The translations under genes were made by a program, and so were the position numbers. This document shows positions 52,541 through 60,759 of a DNA stretch of 64,000 bases, one piece after another. Position 1 is the stretch's first letter. The number at the start of each line of letters is the position of its first letter. Under the pieces are notes generated by a model that saw only the letters and a list, made by a program, of their open reading frames with translations, ran no database searches and was not told where the DNA came from. This DNA comes from Pseudoflavonifractor capillosus (lineage in GTDB: Bacteria > Bacillota > Clostridia > Oscillospirales > Oscillospiraceae): assembly GCF_016899775.1 (NCBI RefSeq), contig NZ_JACJJE010000006.1, positions 43,333 through 107,332 of the forward strand. The letters are read 5' to 3'.

Positions 52541-52810
52541 ATGAGCAAGCTGTTCTCTTCTCTGTTCTTTGACAATCCAGAAAGCCCAGAACAAATCTGC
52601 CAATTCTGCCAGAGCATCCCGGAATATGTCCAGGCCCGGGAGGAATATCACGCGCTGGCCCAGGAGCTGGAGGAGACCATGGGCCGACAGTGGTATTTTA
52701 CCTTTGAGGACCGGCTGAATCAATACTGGGCTTGGGAAAATCAGGCGTACTACCTGTTCGGCCTGAACCTCCGGCGGGAGATTTTGGAGGGATTTCAGGG
52801 GGAGGGGTGA
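52541..52810 (+). CDS. Small protein of the second XRE pair (DUF6809-like)
   Basis: An 89-residue, acidic, Gln/Tyr-rich helical protein (MSKLFSSLFFDNPESPEQIC). Its C-terminus FEDRLNQYWAWENQAYYLFG and LNLRREILEGF shares spacing with the end of the protein at 25200, suggesting the same small family. GAGAGG precedes the start. The gene sits between two oppositely oriented repeat composites. Function unknown. Confidence 0.7.
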   Translation: MSKLFSSLFFDNPESPEQICQFCQSIPEYVQAREEYHALAQELEETMGRQWYFTFEDRLNQYWAWENQAYYLFGLNLRREILEGFQGEG

Positions 52811-53409
52811 GGGCGGCGCGTCAAGGATACCGCGCCCTACAAAATGTGGAAACGGTTCGGCGGGCGGCCCAGGTGTGCCGCCCCTACGGAAGAGCCGGGC
52901 AATTCCCGGTGGTTACCCTCATCCGTCCCCTTCGGGGCCACCTTCCCCCTGACAGGGGGAAGGCTTGCGGGCGACCGGAAGGGTCGCCCCTACGGCGTAT
53001 TTTGCACTGGGAGCGATGGCTCGGCAAAGCCAGGCGCAGGCGGTAAACCGCACCAACTGCAATTTTGGAACAGCCAGCCCCCTGTGGGGCGGTAGGAATT
53101 GCAGACCGCTACTCAGATTTTGCGCGCCGGAAATTCTGCAAAATCCAGCAGGTACGCGTCCCCCGTTATGGGGTCCGGGGAAAGGCGACTATGAGCACGA
53201 AGTGCTCATCTGGAGCCGTCCCCGGTGGCGTTTTGCCTACTTTGCCGCCGCGGGCAAAGTAGGTCGCCGCCCGCAGGCGGCGAAACTCCCCGCTTACAAC
53301 GAACCTAATCTGAAATCTGCCCCCTCATCCGCCCCAGTGTGCGCACTGGGGCACCTTCCCCCCAAGGGGAAGGCTTATAAGGAGAGACGGCGAAACCCTG
53401 CAAAAAGGC
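52811..53409. repeat. Repeat-rich intergenic region 4
   Basis: About 600 bases without a credible gene. Order from left: GTAGGGGC-type modules (52815-52840, 52858-52888), the stretch AATTCCCGGTGGT shared inversely with region 3, a CATCC..GGAAGG module (52919-52970), a GTAGGGGC module and a + orientation composite (53009-53292; inner hairpin CCTACTTTGC / GCAAAGTAGG), then a CATCC..GGAAGG module abutting the MBL gene stop. Confidence 0.75.
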
Positions 53410-54024
53410 TTACCCTCTCATAGCCTCCATCAAAAACGGATTATACCTCCGCTCCTGCTCCAGGGTGGAGGTCCGGTCGTGCCCGGGGCACACATGGAAG
53501 TCCCCCTCCAGCTCCCCAAGCCGCTTGAGGGAGGCCATGATCTGCTCATAGCTGCCCCCCCGCAGGTCGGTGCGGCCGCAGGAGCCGCAGAACAGGGTAT
53601 CTCCGGTAAAGAGCACATCCCCCACCCGCAGGGTGACGGAGCCGGGGGAGTGGCCCGGGGTCTCCATCACCTGGATGGTGAGGGAACCCAGGGGGAGGGT
53701 GTCCCCCTCCTTGTAGTGCTTCAGACCGGCCACCTGTCCGGCCAGCGGGTACAAGGTGGACCCGGCCCCGTTGGCGTCGGCCTGGTGGATATACACTTGG
53801 GCGTCCGGGAAGCGCTTCTTCAGATCGGGCACCCCGGTGGTGTGGTCGTAGTGGCCGTGGGTGAGAAGAATATACTCCACCTCCGCCCCGTCCTTCTGGA
53901 GCACCTGGGCGATCTTGTCCGCCTCGTCGCCCGGGTCGATGACGGCGGCCTTGTTGGTCTTATCGTCCTCCAAAATATAGCAGTTGGTGCCGATGGGGCC
54001 CACCTGCATCACTTTTACCTTCAT
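53410..54024 (-). CDS. MBL-fold metallo-hydrolase (glyoxalase II-like)
   Basis: A 204-residue metallo-beta-lactamase-fold hydrolase. The metal motif THGHYDHTTG gives His56, His58, Asp60 and His61; TPGHSPGS, VLFTGDTLF and VCPGHDR supply the other ligands. The family hydrolyses hydroxyacyl-glutathione or similar thioesters; the substrate is not known here. Start 54024 follows TTGGAGG. It lies directly downstream of dtd, an order conserved in many Clostridia. Confidence 0.9.
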   Translation of the reverse strand: MKVKVMQVGPIGTNCYILEDDKTNKAAVIDPGDEADKIAQVLQKDGAEVEYILLTHGHYDHTTGVPDLKKRFPDAQVYIHQADANGAGSTLYPLAGQVAGLKHYKEGDTLPLGSLTIQVMETPGHSPGSVTLRVGDVLFTGDTLFCGSCGRTDLRGGSYEQIMASLKRLGELEGDFHVCPGHDRTSTLEQERRYNPFLMEAMRG

Positions 54025-54039
54025 ATACAATACCTCCAA

Positions 54040-54112
54040 ATCCCTGTAGGGGCGCACACTGTGCGCCCGCATTCCTGGGCCGGTGTCTCTCAGGCGCACA
54101 CTGTGCGCCCCT
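54040..54112. repeat. Two short hairpin modules between dtd and the MBL gene
   Basis: Two GTAGGGGCGCACACTGTGCGCCC-type modules, head to head (about 54046-54070 and 54091-54112), fill the spacer up to the dtd stop codon. Confidence 0.7.
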
Positions 54113-54554
54113 ACTTATGGTCCGTATCAAATAAAATGGTCACTGGTCCGTCGTTGACGGAGGCCACCTGCATGTCCGCGCCGAACTCCCCGTGCTCCAC
54201 CCGGAAGCCCCGGGCGCGGCAGGTCTCCATAAAGCGCTCGTACAGGGGGACGGCCAGATCGGGCTTGGCGGCCCCGGTAAAGCCCGGGCGGCGGGAGGAG
54301 GTGTCGGCGTACAGGGTGAACTGGGACACCACCAGAAGGGAGCCCCCCACCTGTTCCAGATTCAGGTTCATCTTGCCGTTCTCGTCCTCAAACACCCGGA
54401 GATTGCAAATTTTCTCCGCCAGCTTGTCGGCCACGGCCTCGGTGTCGCTGGGGCCCACCCCCAGCAGGATCAGATATCCCTTTTCAATGGCCCCCACCGT
54501 GTTTCCATCAATGGCGACGGAGGCGGAGGAAACTCTTGTGACTACTGCTCTCAT
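54111..54554 (-). CDS. dtd: D-aminoacyl-tRNA deacylase
   Basis: A 147-residue enzyme that hydrolyses D-aminoacyl-tRNAs. It opens [17 protein letters not shown], has the SQFTLYAD motif and the C-terminal [10 protein letters not shown] with the Gly-cisPro used for chiral rejection. Length is that of the canonical bacterial DTD. The stop touches a repeat module. The adjacent genes (relA upstream, MBL downstream) are its usual neighbours. Confidence 0.95.
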   Translation of the reverse strand: MRAVVTRVSSASVAIDGNTVGAIEKGYLILLGVGPSDTEAVADKLAEKICNLRVFEDENGKMNLNLEQVGGSLLVVSQFTLYADTSSRRPGFTGAAKPDLAVPLYERFMETCRARGFRVEHGEFGADMQVASVNDGPVTILFDTDHK

Positions 54555-54581
54555 GTCACTGCTCCTTCATTGACTTTTCAT

Positions 54582-54788
54582 TTACCATGCCATCAAAGCG
54601 ACGAATCCGCCGGTCATCACGGCCAGGGCCAGCCCGGCTGCAAAAGCATAAGCCTGAGAATTGCGTGGTGTTTCATCCTTGGCCTCCTGAACGGCGCGGG
54701 AAACGGCTGATACGAGACAAAAGGCAAACACAAACGGCCAAATAAACCACGTCCACGCAAATAAGACACCCAATCCATGTATGATCAT
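54582..54788 (-). CDS. Small membrane protein of unknown function
   Basis: A 68-residue protein with two hydrophobic helices (about 4-28 and 47-66) separated by a charged loop (AVQEAKDETPRN). No family recognised. GGGAGG lies upstream of ATG 54788. It is inserted between relA and dtd, next to a repeat region, so it may be an accessory gene. Confidence 0.65.
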   Translation of the reverse strand: MIIHGLGVLFAWTWFIWPFVFAFCLVSAVSRAVQEAKDETPRNSQAYAFAAGLALAVMTGGFVALMAW

Positions 54789-55391
54789 ACTGAGTCATCC
54801 TCCCATGGTTTGTTGTGAGCAAGCGAAGCGGGCGGCCCAGTGTGCCGCCCATGCTAGAGGGGCCGGAACCTGATTCCATATCCATCTCGGGCGACCGCGA
54901 GGGTCGCCCCTGCGTGGGAAACCGGACCGGTATCGTTGGCTCGGAAACGCCAGGCGCACTAAGGGAACCGCAACAGCGGCAATTTTTGCAAACCCAGGGC
55001 CCAGTGGCCCGGAATAAATCGCGGAGGCCACTCAGATTTTGCGCGCCGGAAATGATTTGCCCACCCCAAGGGGTATCCCCCGTAATGGGGGTTCTAGGGG
55101 ACGGGCGGCATGGAGGCGGGAGGCTTTGCCGAACCGCCGATTGCGCCCGCCCCCTAGCGGTTCTTTGGTGACTTTCTGGCTGTCCAGAAAGTCACTCGCC
55201 CCGCAGGGCGAAACCCTGTAAAACGGCGCGCCCCACAAAAGGAAATCCGAAACCTGCCCCCTCATCCGCCCCCTTCGGGGGCACCTTCCCCTATCCCCTC
55301 TGGCCTTCGGCCATCTCCCCTTGACAAGGGGAGTCGGCCCCCGAGGGGAAGGCTAAAAGGCGGGTGCGGCGAAATCCCCCTGCAAAATTCA
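54789..55391. repeat. Repeat-rich intergenic region 5
   Basis: About 600 bases without a credible gene. It has GTAGGGGC-type modules (54826-54860, 54889-54915), a + orientation composite (54924-55218; inner hairpin GACTTTCTGG / CCAGAAAGTC), and a CATCC..GGAAGG module (55258-55355) that is interrupted by a ~50-base CTATCCCCTCTG..GGGGAGTCGG module. It ends next to the relA stop. Confidence 0.75.
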
Positions 55392-57632
55392 TTATTTCCC
55401 TGACACCCGCGCCACATGGTAGACGCCCTGGATGTTGTTGAGCTTGTTGATGACGCCGGCCAACTCGTCCTTGTCCTTGACCTCCACCTCAATATGGACG
55501 GTGGCATGTCCATCGGGCTGGGAGCGGGCGGAGAGAGCGGTCACCTTCACCTTGGCGGCGGACAGGGCCATAGCCACGTCGATGGTCAGGCCATCCCGGT
55601 CCTTGGAGGACAGCTCCAGGGAGGTCTTGTAGTTGGGCAGGGGGCTGCTCACCCAAGCTACCCGCACCCAGCGGGAGGCCTCCTCCGGCTTGCGCCGGTC
55701 CGGGTCGGCGTTGGGGCAGTCGGCCCGGTGGACGGACACGCCGTAGCCCCGGGTGATGAAGCCCACCACCGGGTCGCCGGGGACGGGGGTGCAGCACTTT
55801 GCGAACTTCACCAGACAGTTGCCCAGCCCTTCCACGATGATGCCTGAGTCGGAGTGCTTGTTGGAGCCCTTCAGCTGCAGGGGGTCCACCTGGGCGGTAG
55901 AGCCGGGGACGATAACGCTCTCGGCGGTGGTGCGGGCGGCGGCCGCCGCCTTCTCCGCCTTCAGGCGGCCCAGGCGCAGCAGCTCGTCCTTGATCCGGGC
56001 CACGCTCTTGACGGCGGTGGTGCCCCCGTAGCCAATGGAGGCGTACAGCTCGTCCAGGGTGCCGAAGCGCACCTTGCGCAGAATGTTGGGCAGCACGTCC
56101 TCCGCTGTGATGGCGGAGAGGGGGATCTTGGCGTGTTTCAGCTCGGACTCGAACAGGGCCCGCCCGGTGGCGATGTTCTCCTCCCGGCGCTCCCGCTTGA
56201 ACCACTGGCGGATCTTGTTTCGGGCCTCGTTGCTCTTGGCGATCTTCAGCCAGTCCCGGCTGGGGCCCTTGGCGGACTTGGAGGTGAGCACCTCCACAAT
56301 GTCGCCGTTTTTCAGCTGGGTGTCGTAGGGGACCATCCGACCGTTTACCCGGGCTCCCACCATGCTGTTGCCGATGGCGGAGTGGATGCAGTAGGCAAAG
56401 TCGATGGGGGTAGCCCCGGCAGGCAGGCTCTTCACATCCCCGTTGGGGGTGAAGACGAACACCTCGTCGGCGAACAGATCCACCTTCAGGGTGCGGACGA
56501 ACTCCTCCGCGTCGGTGTCCTGCTGGCTCTCCAGCAGCTTGCGCACCCACTCGAAGTCCCCCTCGCTGCCCAGCTTCTTGTTGGCCATCCCCTGCTTGTA
56601 CTTCCAGTGGGCGGCGATGCCGTACTCCGCCGTCTGGTGCATCTCCCAGGTGCGGATCTGCACCTCGAAGGGGATGCCCTCCCGGCCAATGACGGTGGTG
56701 TGGAGGGACTGGTACATATTGGGCTTGGGGGTGCCGATATAGTCCTTAAAGCGGCCCAGCACCGGCTTGAACATGTCGTGGATACAGCCCAGGACGTTGT
56801 AGCACTCGGGGATGTCGTCCACGATCACCCGGAAGGCGTACAGGTCGAAAATCTCGTCCAGCGTCTTGTTTTGGGTAAACATTTTGCGGTAGATGGAGTA
56901 GGTGTGCTTCACCCGCCCATAGACCTTGCAGCGGATGCCCTCCTGCTCCATGCGCTGCTGGATGCGCAGCTGGATGGAGGCCAAAAACTCCTCGTGGGCG
57001 GCGGAGCGCTTGGCCATCTCGTCCTCGATCTCCTTGTACCCCACCGGGTCCAGATAGCGCAGGGACAGGTCCTCCAGCTCCCACTTCAGCTTCTGCATGC
57101 CTAAGCGGTGGGCCAGGGGGGCATAGATCTCCATGGTCTCCAGGCTCTTCTCCCGCTGTTTCTTGGGGGACTGATACTCCATGGTGCGCATGTTGTGGAG
57201 GCGGTCGCAGATTTTAATGAGAATCACCCGGATGTCATGGGCCATGGCCATGAGCATCTTCCGTAAATTCTCCATCTGCTCCTCTTCCTTGGAGACGTAC
57301 TGCACCCGGGTCAGCTTGGTGACGCCCTCCACCAGATCGGCCACCGAGGTCCCGAATTTCTTGGCGATCTCCTCGTGGGTGGCGCCGGTGTCCTCAATGC
57401 AGTCGTGGAGCAGGGCGGCAATCACCGAGTCTACGTCCAGGCCCAGGTCGGCCACGATGTCGGCTACCGCCAGGGGGTGGATGATATAGGGCTCGCCGCT
57501 CTTGCGCAGCTGGCCGTGGTGCTCAGTATCCGCATAGGTAAAGGCCTCATATAGGCGCTTGGTGTCCAGATTCGGAGTATAGGAGGCCACCTTGTCCTCT
57601 AAAGCCTGATAGCGTTCCAAAATTGGGTCCAT
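55392..57632 (-). CDS. relA: Bifunctional (p)ppGpp synthetase/hydrolase
   Basis: A 746-residue Rel protein controlling the stringent response. The hydrolase HD domain has the His-Asp pair in ALLHDCIEDT (near 75-84) and KICDRLHNMRT; the synthetase domain has FRVIVDDIPECYN and YQSLHTTVIG. A TGS domain (VFVFTPNGDVKSLPAGATPID) follows and an ACT domain lies at the C-terminus (VTALSARSQPDGHATVHIEV), with a CCTPVPGD zinc-finger-like region before it. All parts are intact. It follows recJ across a hairpin. Confidence 0.96.
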   Translation of the reverse strand: MDPILERYQALEDKVASYTPNLDTKRLYEAFTYADTEHHGQLRKSGEPYIIHPLAVADIVADLGLDVDSVIAALLHDCIEDTGATHEEIAKKFGTSVADLVEGVTKLTRVQYVSKEEEQMENLRKMLMAMAHDIRVILIKICDRLHNMRTMEYQSPKKQREKSLETMEIYAPLAHRLGMQKLKWELEDLSLRYLDPVGYKEIEDEMAKRSAAHEEFLASIQLRIQQRMEQEGIRCKVYGRVKHTYSIYRKMFTQNKTLDEIFDLYAFRVIVDDIPECYNVLGCIHDMFKPVLGRFKDYIGTPKPNMYQSLHTTVIGREGIPFEVQIRTWEMHQTAEYGIAAHWKYKQGMANKKLGSEGDFEWVRKLLESQQDTDAEEFVRTLKVDLFADEVFVFTPNGDVKSLPAGATPIDFAYCIHSAIGNSMVGARVNGRMVPYDTQLKNGDIVEVLTSKSAKGPSRDWLKIAKSNEARNKIRQWFKRERREENIATGRALFESELKHAKIPLSAITAEDVLPNILRKVRFGTLDELYASIGYGGTTAVKSVARIKDELLRLGRLKAEKAAAAARTTAESVIVPGSTAQVDPLQLKGSNKHSDSGIIVEGLGNCLVKFAKCCTPVPGDPVVGFITRGYGVSVHRADCPNADPDRRKPEEASRWVRVAWVSSPLPNYKTSLELSSKDRDGLTIDVAMALSAAKVKVTALSARSQPDGHATVHIEVEVKDKDELAGVINKLNNIQGVYHVARVSGK

Positions 57633-57651
57633 ACGATCACCTTTTTCTTAA

Positions 57652-57676
57652 ATTTAGCCGCCGACAGCGGCTAAAT
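57652..57676 (-). terminator. Hairpin between recJ and relA
   Basis: A 10-bp perfect stem ATTTAGCCGC / GCGGCTAAAT around CGACA. Only 45 bases separate the genes and the T-run is short, so it may be a partial terminator or an mRNA-processing signal. Confidence 0.5.
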
Positions 57677-57677
57677 G

Positions 57678-59744
57678 CTATGTTTCCTGCATGGCCTCCC
57701 GCAGGCGGCGCAGAATGGCGGAAGCGTTCAGGTCCACCTTGTGTTCCAGCCGGTGGAGGGTGATCTGCACCCGCCCGGACTGGCGCTCCAGGGAGATGAG
57801 GCCCCGCTCCTCCATGACCTCCAGACACACCAGGGTGTGGTTGGGACGCTCGCTCTGGCCGCCGGAGCGGGCGGATTTTTGGGCGATGCGGGCCAGGGTG
57901 TCCTCCAGGAAGGTCTGCCCAGCACACTGGCGCTCCAGATAGCGCCACAGGCAGACAAATTCCGCCCGAGTGGGCAGCAGGGACTGGGCCTCCTGGGGAG
58001 AGAGGGGTTCCCCCCGGCGGTACTTCTCATAGATGGACTGCTCCAGCTGGGCCCTGGTCATGGCGTGGCGCAGGTCCACTACCTGGAGCTGGACCGAGCG
58101 CACCCCCCGGAAGTCGTTGATCTGGGGGTAGAAAGCTACGTCCACCCGGCAGCCGGGGGTCAGCCCCAGCTCGCTCCCATCCACCGAGAAGAAGATGGCG
58201 TCCAGCGGAACGCCCCGCCCCTCCAGCCGCAGCTTCAAATGACGCCCCCGGCCCACCTGAGCGGCGCTGATCACATGGACCCCGGTGAGCACCAGCACCG
58301 GCCTGGGGTTGCCCGCCCCGCAGGGTTCCAGGGCGTCCAGGGCCTCCACCGCCTCCACGGTGAGCTCCTGGGGCAGGACTGCCGCGTCGATCTCCAGCAG
58401 AGAGGGCAGCTCCTCTCCCGCGCGCTCCTCCAGCACCAGCTGCCGCAGGCGGCGCTCCAGGGCGGGGATGTTCTCCTCCCGGACGGTAAAGCCGGCGGCC
58501 ATGGCGTGGCCCCCGAAGCCCTCCAGCAGGTCCTGGCACTGGGTCAACAGGTGAAACAGGTTGACCCCGCCCCAGGACCGGCAGGAGCCCTTGCCCATCC
58601 CCTGATCCAGGCAGACCATAAAGGCCGGGCAGGAGTACTTCTCCGTCAGGCGGGAGGCCACAATGCCCACCACCCCCTGGTGCCAGTGCTCGTCCGCCAA
58701 AAGAATGATGCCCGACTGGGGCCGCCGCTCCAGCCGCTGCACACACTCCTGGAAAATCTCACACTCAATGGTCTGCCGCTCCCGGTTCAGGGCGCACAGC
58801 TCCTGGGCCAGGGCGGCCGCGCGGCCCGGATCCCGGGTGAGGAGGAGCTCGGCGGCCAGATCGGCCTGTCCCATCCGCCCCGCGGCGTTGATCCGGGGAG
58901 CCAGGGTGTAGCCGATGGACACCGAGGTCACCGGCTTGTCCCCCAGGCCGGCCTCCTCCATCAGCTGGGCCAGCCCCACCCGCCTGGGGTGGGCCAGGGC
59001 GGCCAGCCCGGTCTGGACGATGGTCCGGTTCTCACCCGTCATGGGCATCACGTCGGCCACCGTGCCCACCGCCGCCAGATCGGCGTACTCCCGGAACACC
59101 AGACCGGCCCGGTCCGGTCCCGCCGCCGCCATGGCCAGCTTCAGGGCCACCCCCACGCCGGCCAGCCCCTTGAAGGGGTAGGGGCAGTCGGGACGGTGGG
59201 GGTCCACCACCGCCGCAGCCTCCGGGATGGCCTGCTTGCACTCGTGGTGGTCGGTGATGACCACATCAATTCCAAGCTCCCGGGCAAACTCCACCTCCCG
59301 GGCGGCGGTGATGCCGCAGTCCACCGTGATGATCAGTGTGACCCCCTGCTGGGCCAGGTGGAGGACCGCCTCCTCATTCAGGCCGTAGCCCTCCTCCAGC
59401 CGGTCGGGGATGTAGGAGCGCACCCGCCCTCCCAGCCGGGTGAGGCAGTCGGTGAGCAGACAGGTGGAGGTGATGCCGTCCACATCGTAATCCCCGTAGA
59501 CCGCCATCAGCTCTCCCGTTTTCAGGGCACGGCCCACCCGGAGGACCGCCCTGTCCATGTCCTTGAGCAGCATGGGGTCCAGCAGCGGCTCTTCCCCGGG
59601 GGTGAGCAGCTTCCAGGCCTGCTCCGGCTCTGTCACGCCCCGGGCGGACAGGACGCAGGCCAGAAGAGAGGGGATGCCGGCCCGCTCCAGCTGGGCCCGC
59701 CCCTCCGGGGAGGGATGGGCAATTTTCCACTGCTTATACCGCAT
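57678..59744 (-). CDS. recJ: Single-stranded-DNA-specific exonuclease RecJ
   Basis: A 688-residue 5'-3' exonuclease acting in recombination and repair. The DHH phosphoesterase motifs are GDYDVDGIT at about 84-92, DCGITAAREV, VITDHHECK and VVDPHRPDCPYPFKGLAGVG; the DHHA1 region has GFGGHAMAAGFTV. A long C-terminal part (>130 residues) beyond the OB fold includes a winged-helix-like segment. Upstream neighbour is the SSB-like gene, downstream relA. Confidence 0.95.
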   Translation of the reverse strand: MRYKQWKIAHPSPEGRAQLERAGIPSLLACVLSARGVTEPEQAWKLLTPGEEPLLDPMLLKDMDRAVLRVGRALKTGELMAVYGDYDVDGITSTCLLTDCLTRLGGRVRSYIPDRLEEGYGLNEEAVLHLAQQGVTLIITVDCGITAAREVEFARELGIDVVITDHHECKQAIPEAAAVVDPHRPDCPYPFKGLAGVGVALKLAMAAAGPDRAGLVFREYADLAAVGTVADVMPMTGENRTIVQTGLAALAHPRRVGLAQLMEEAGLGDKPVTSVSIGYTLAPRINAAGRMGQADLAAELLLTRDPGRAAALAQELCALNRERQTIECEIFQECVQRLERRPQSGIILLADEHWHQGVVGIVASRLTEKYSCPAFMVCLDQGMGKGSCRSWGGVNLFHLLTQCQDLLEGFGGHAMAAGFTVREENIPALERRLRQLVLEERAGEELPSLLEIDAAVLPQELTVEAVEALDALEPCGAGNPRPVLVLTGVHVISAAQVGRGRHLKLRLEGRGVPLDAIFFSVDGSELGLTPGCRVDVAFYPQINDFRGVRSVQLQVVDLRHAMTRAQLEQSIYEKYRRGEPLSPQEAQSLLPTRAEFVCLWRYLERQCAGQTFLEDTLARIAQKSARSGGQSERPNHTLVCLEVMEERGLISLERQSGRVQITLHRLEHKVDLNASAILRRLREAMQET

Positions 59745-59837
59745 GGCCGGTCACCTCCTTCCGCTTATGTGGGACCAACAGGTATATTACGGCAGTATCA
59801 AAAGATATTATAGCATAGTTTGGTGAATTGTTACAAG

Positions 59838-59871
59838 TAAAAAAAGAGGGGCGGCCTGGTCCGGCCGCCCC
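59838..59871 (-). terminator. Terminator after the SSB-like gene
   Basis: GGGGCGGCC (59848-59856) pairs with GGCCGCCCC (59863-59871); on the - strand it is followed by TCTTTTTTT. Confidence 0.85.
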
Positions 59872-59883
59872 ATGGCGCTTGCA

Positions 59884-60552
59884 CTATATGGCCCCTCTGC
59901 TCTCCCCCCAGACGGGCGTCTCCCGGCCCAGCCGGACCTCCTCCAGGGGGAGCAGATTCATAATGGACACCTCAAAGGCGGTGCGCTCCTCCACCCGGTC
60001 CCCCAGATTCTTGGTGTATGTACGGCTCTGCAGGCGGCCGTCCAGCCCCAGGGAGCTGCCCACCTCCATCTCCCCGCACAGGTGGGCCAGGCTGCCCCAG
60101 GCGATGCAGGGCAGGTAGTCGGCCCGGCCGTACCGGCGGTTCACCGCCAGAATCATGTCGCAGATGGTCCGCCCCAGGGGGGTGGAGCGCAGGCTGGGAG
60201 GCTTGCACAGGGTGCCCGAGAGCAGCAGACGGTTCTCGTCTTCCCGCTCCTCTAAAACCAGCTCCTTGGCGAACACGCTGATCACCAGGCGGCTCCCCAC
60301 CCCGGAGCGGTTGTTGAAAGTGCGCACCTCCCCCCGGACGGTGACCTCCTCTCCCCGTTCCAGCCAGCCGCACCCCTCCAGAAGGGCTCGGGAAGCCATT
60401 ACGTTGACCTGGTCTGCCGCTCCGGACAGGCGGCCCACCACCAGGGGAAAGGAAAAAAACTCCACCTCATGGTTGCGGTGGGAAAAGGCGGGCGGGTGGG
60501 CGGCCCGGCCGTGGAGGACCATGCGGTTGACGTCCGTCCCGGTCTGCTTCAT
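59884..60552 (-). CDS. Single-stranded DNA-binding protein-like protein, two OB folds
   Basis: A 222-residue protein built of two SSB/PriB-like OB domains: residues ~10-105 (FSFPLVVGRLSGAADQVNV, WLERGEEVTVRGEVRTFNN) and ~108-205 (NRLLLSGTLCKPPSLRSTPLG, LDGRLQSRTYTK). It is not the canonical Ssb with an acidic C-terminal tip. It could act with RecJ, encoded downstream. A start at M11 is possible. Confidence 0.8.
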   Translation of the reverse strand: MKQTGTDVNRMVLHGRAAHPPAFSHRNHEVEFFSFPLVVGRLSGAADQVNVMASRALLEGCGWLERGEEVTVRGEVRTFNNRSGVGSRLVISVFAKELVLEEREDENRLLLSGTLCKPPSLRSTPLGRTICDMILAVNRRYGRADYLPCIAWGSLAHLCGEMEVGSSLGLDGRLQSRTYTKNLGDRVEERTAFEVSIMNLLPLEEVRLGRETPVWGESRGAI

Positions 60553-60682
60553 CCTGGATCACACTCCCAAACTCGTTTGTTCCTCCTATCTATATGAGGT
60601 CTCGTCCCCCGGTATGTCCAGAATTTCCACTCCAAACAGTATTTTATATTTCGGTATATCCGTTTTATATTCTTCAAATATA

Positions 60683-60717
60683 AAAAGCGGACCGCACCTG
60701 AGCCCAGGCGCGGTCCG
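60683..60717 (-). terminator. Terminator after the TPM gene
   Basis: CGGACCGC (60688-60695) pairs with GCGGTCCG (60710-60717); on the - strand the stem is followed by TTTTTATATTT. Confidence 0.8.
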
Positions 60718-60759
60718 TCTTTGTGCGTATTGTGAATAAGAAAGCGACATTCCAGGGGA

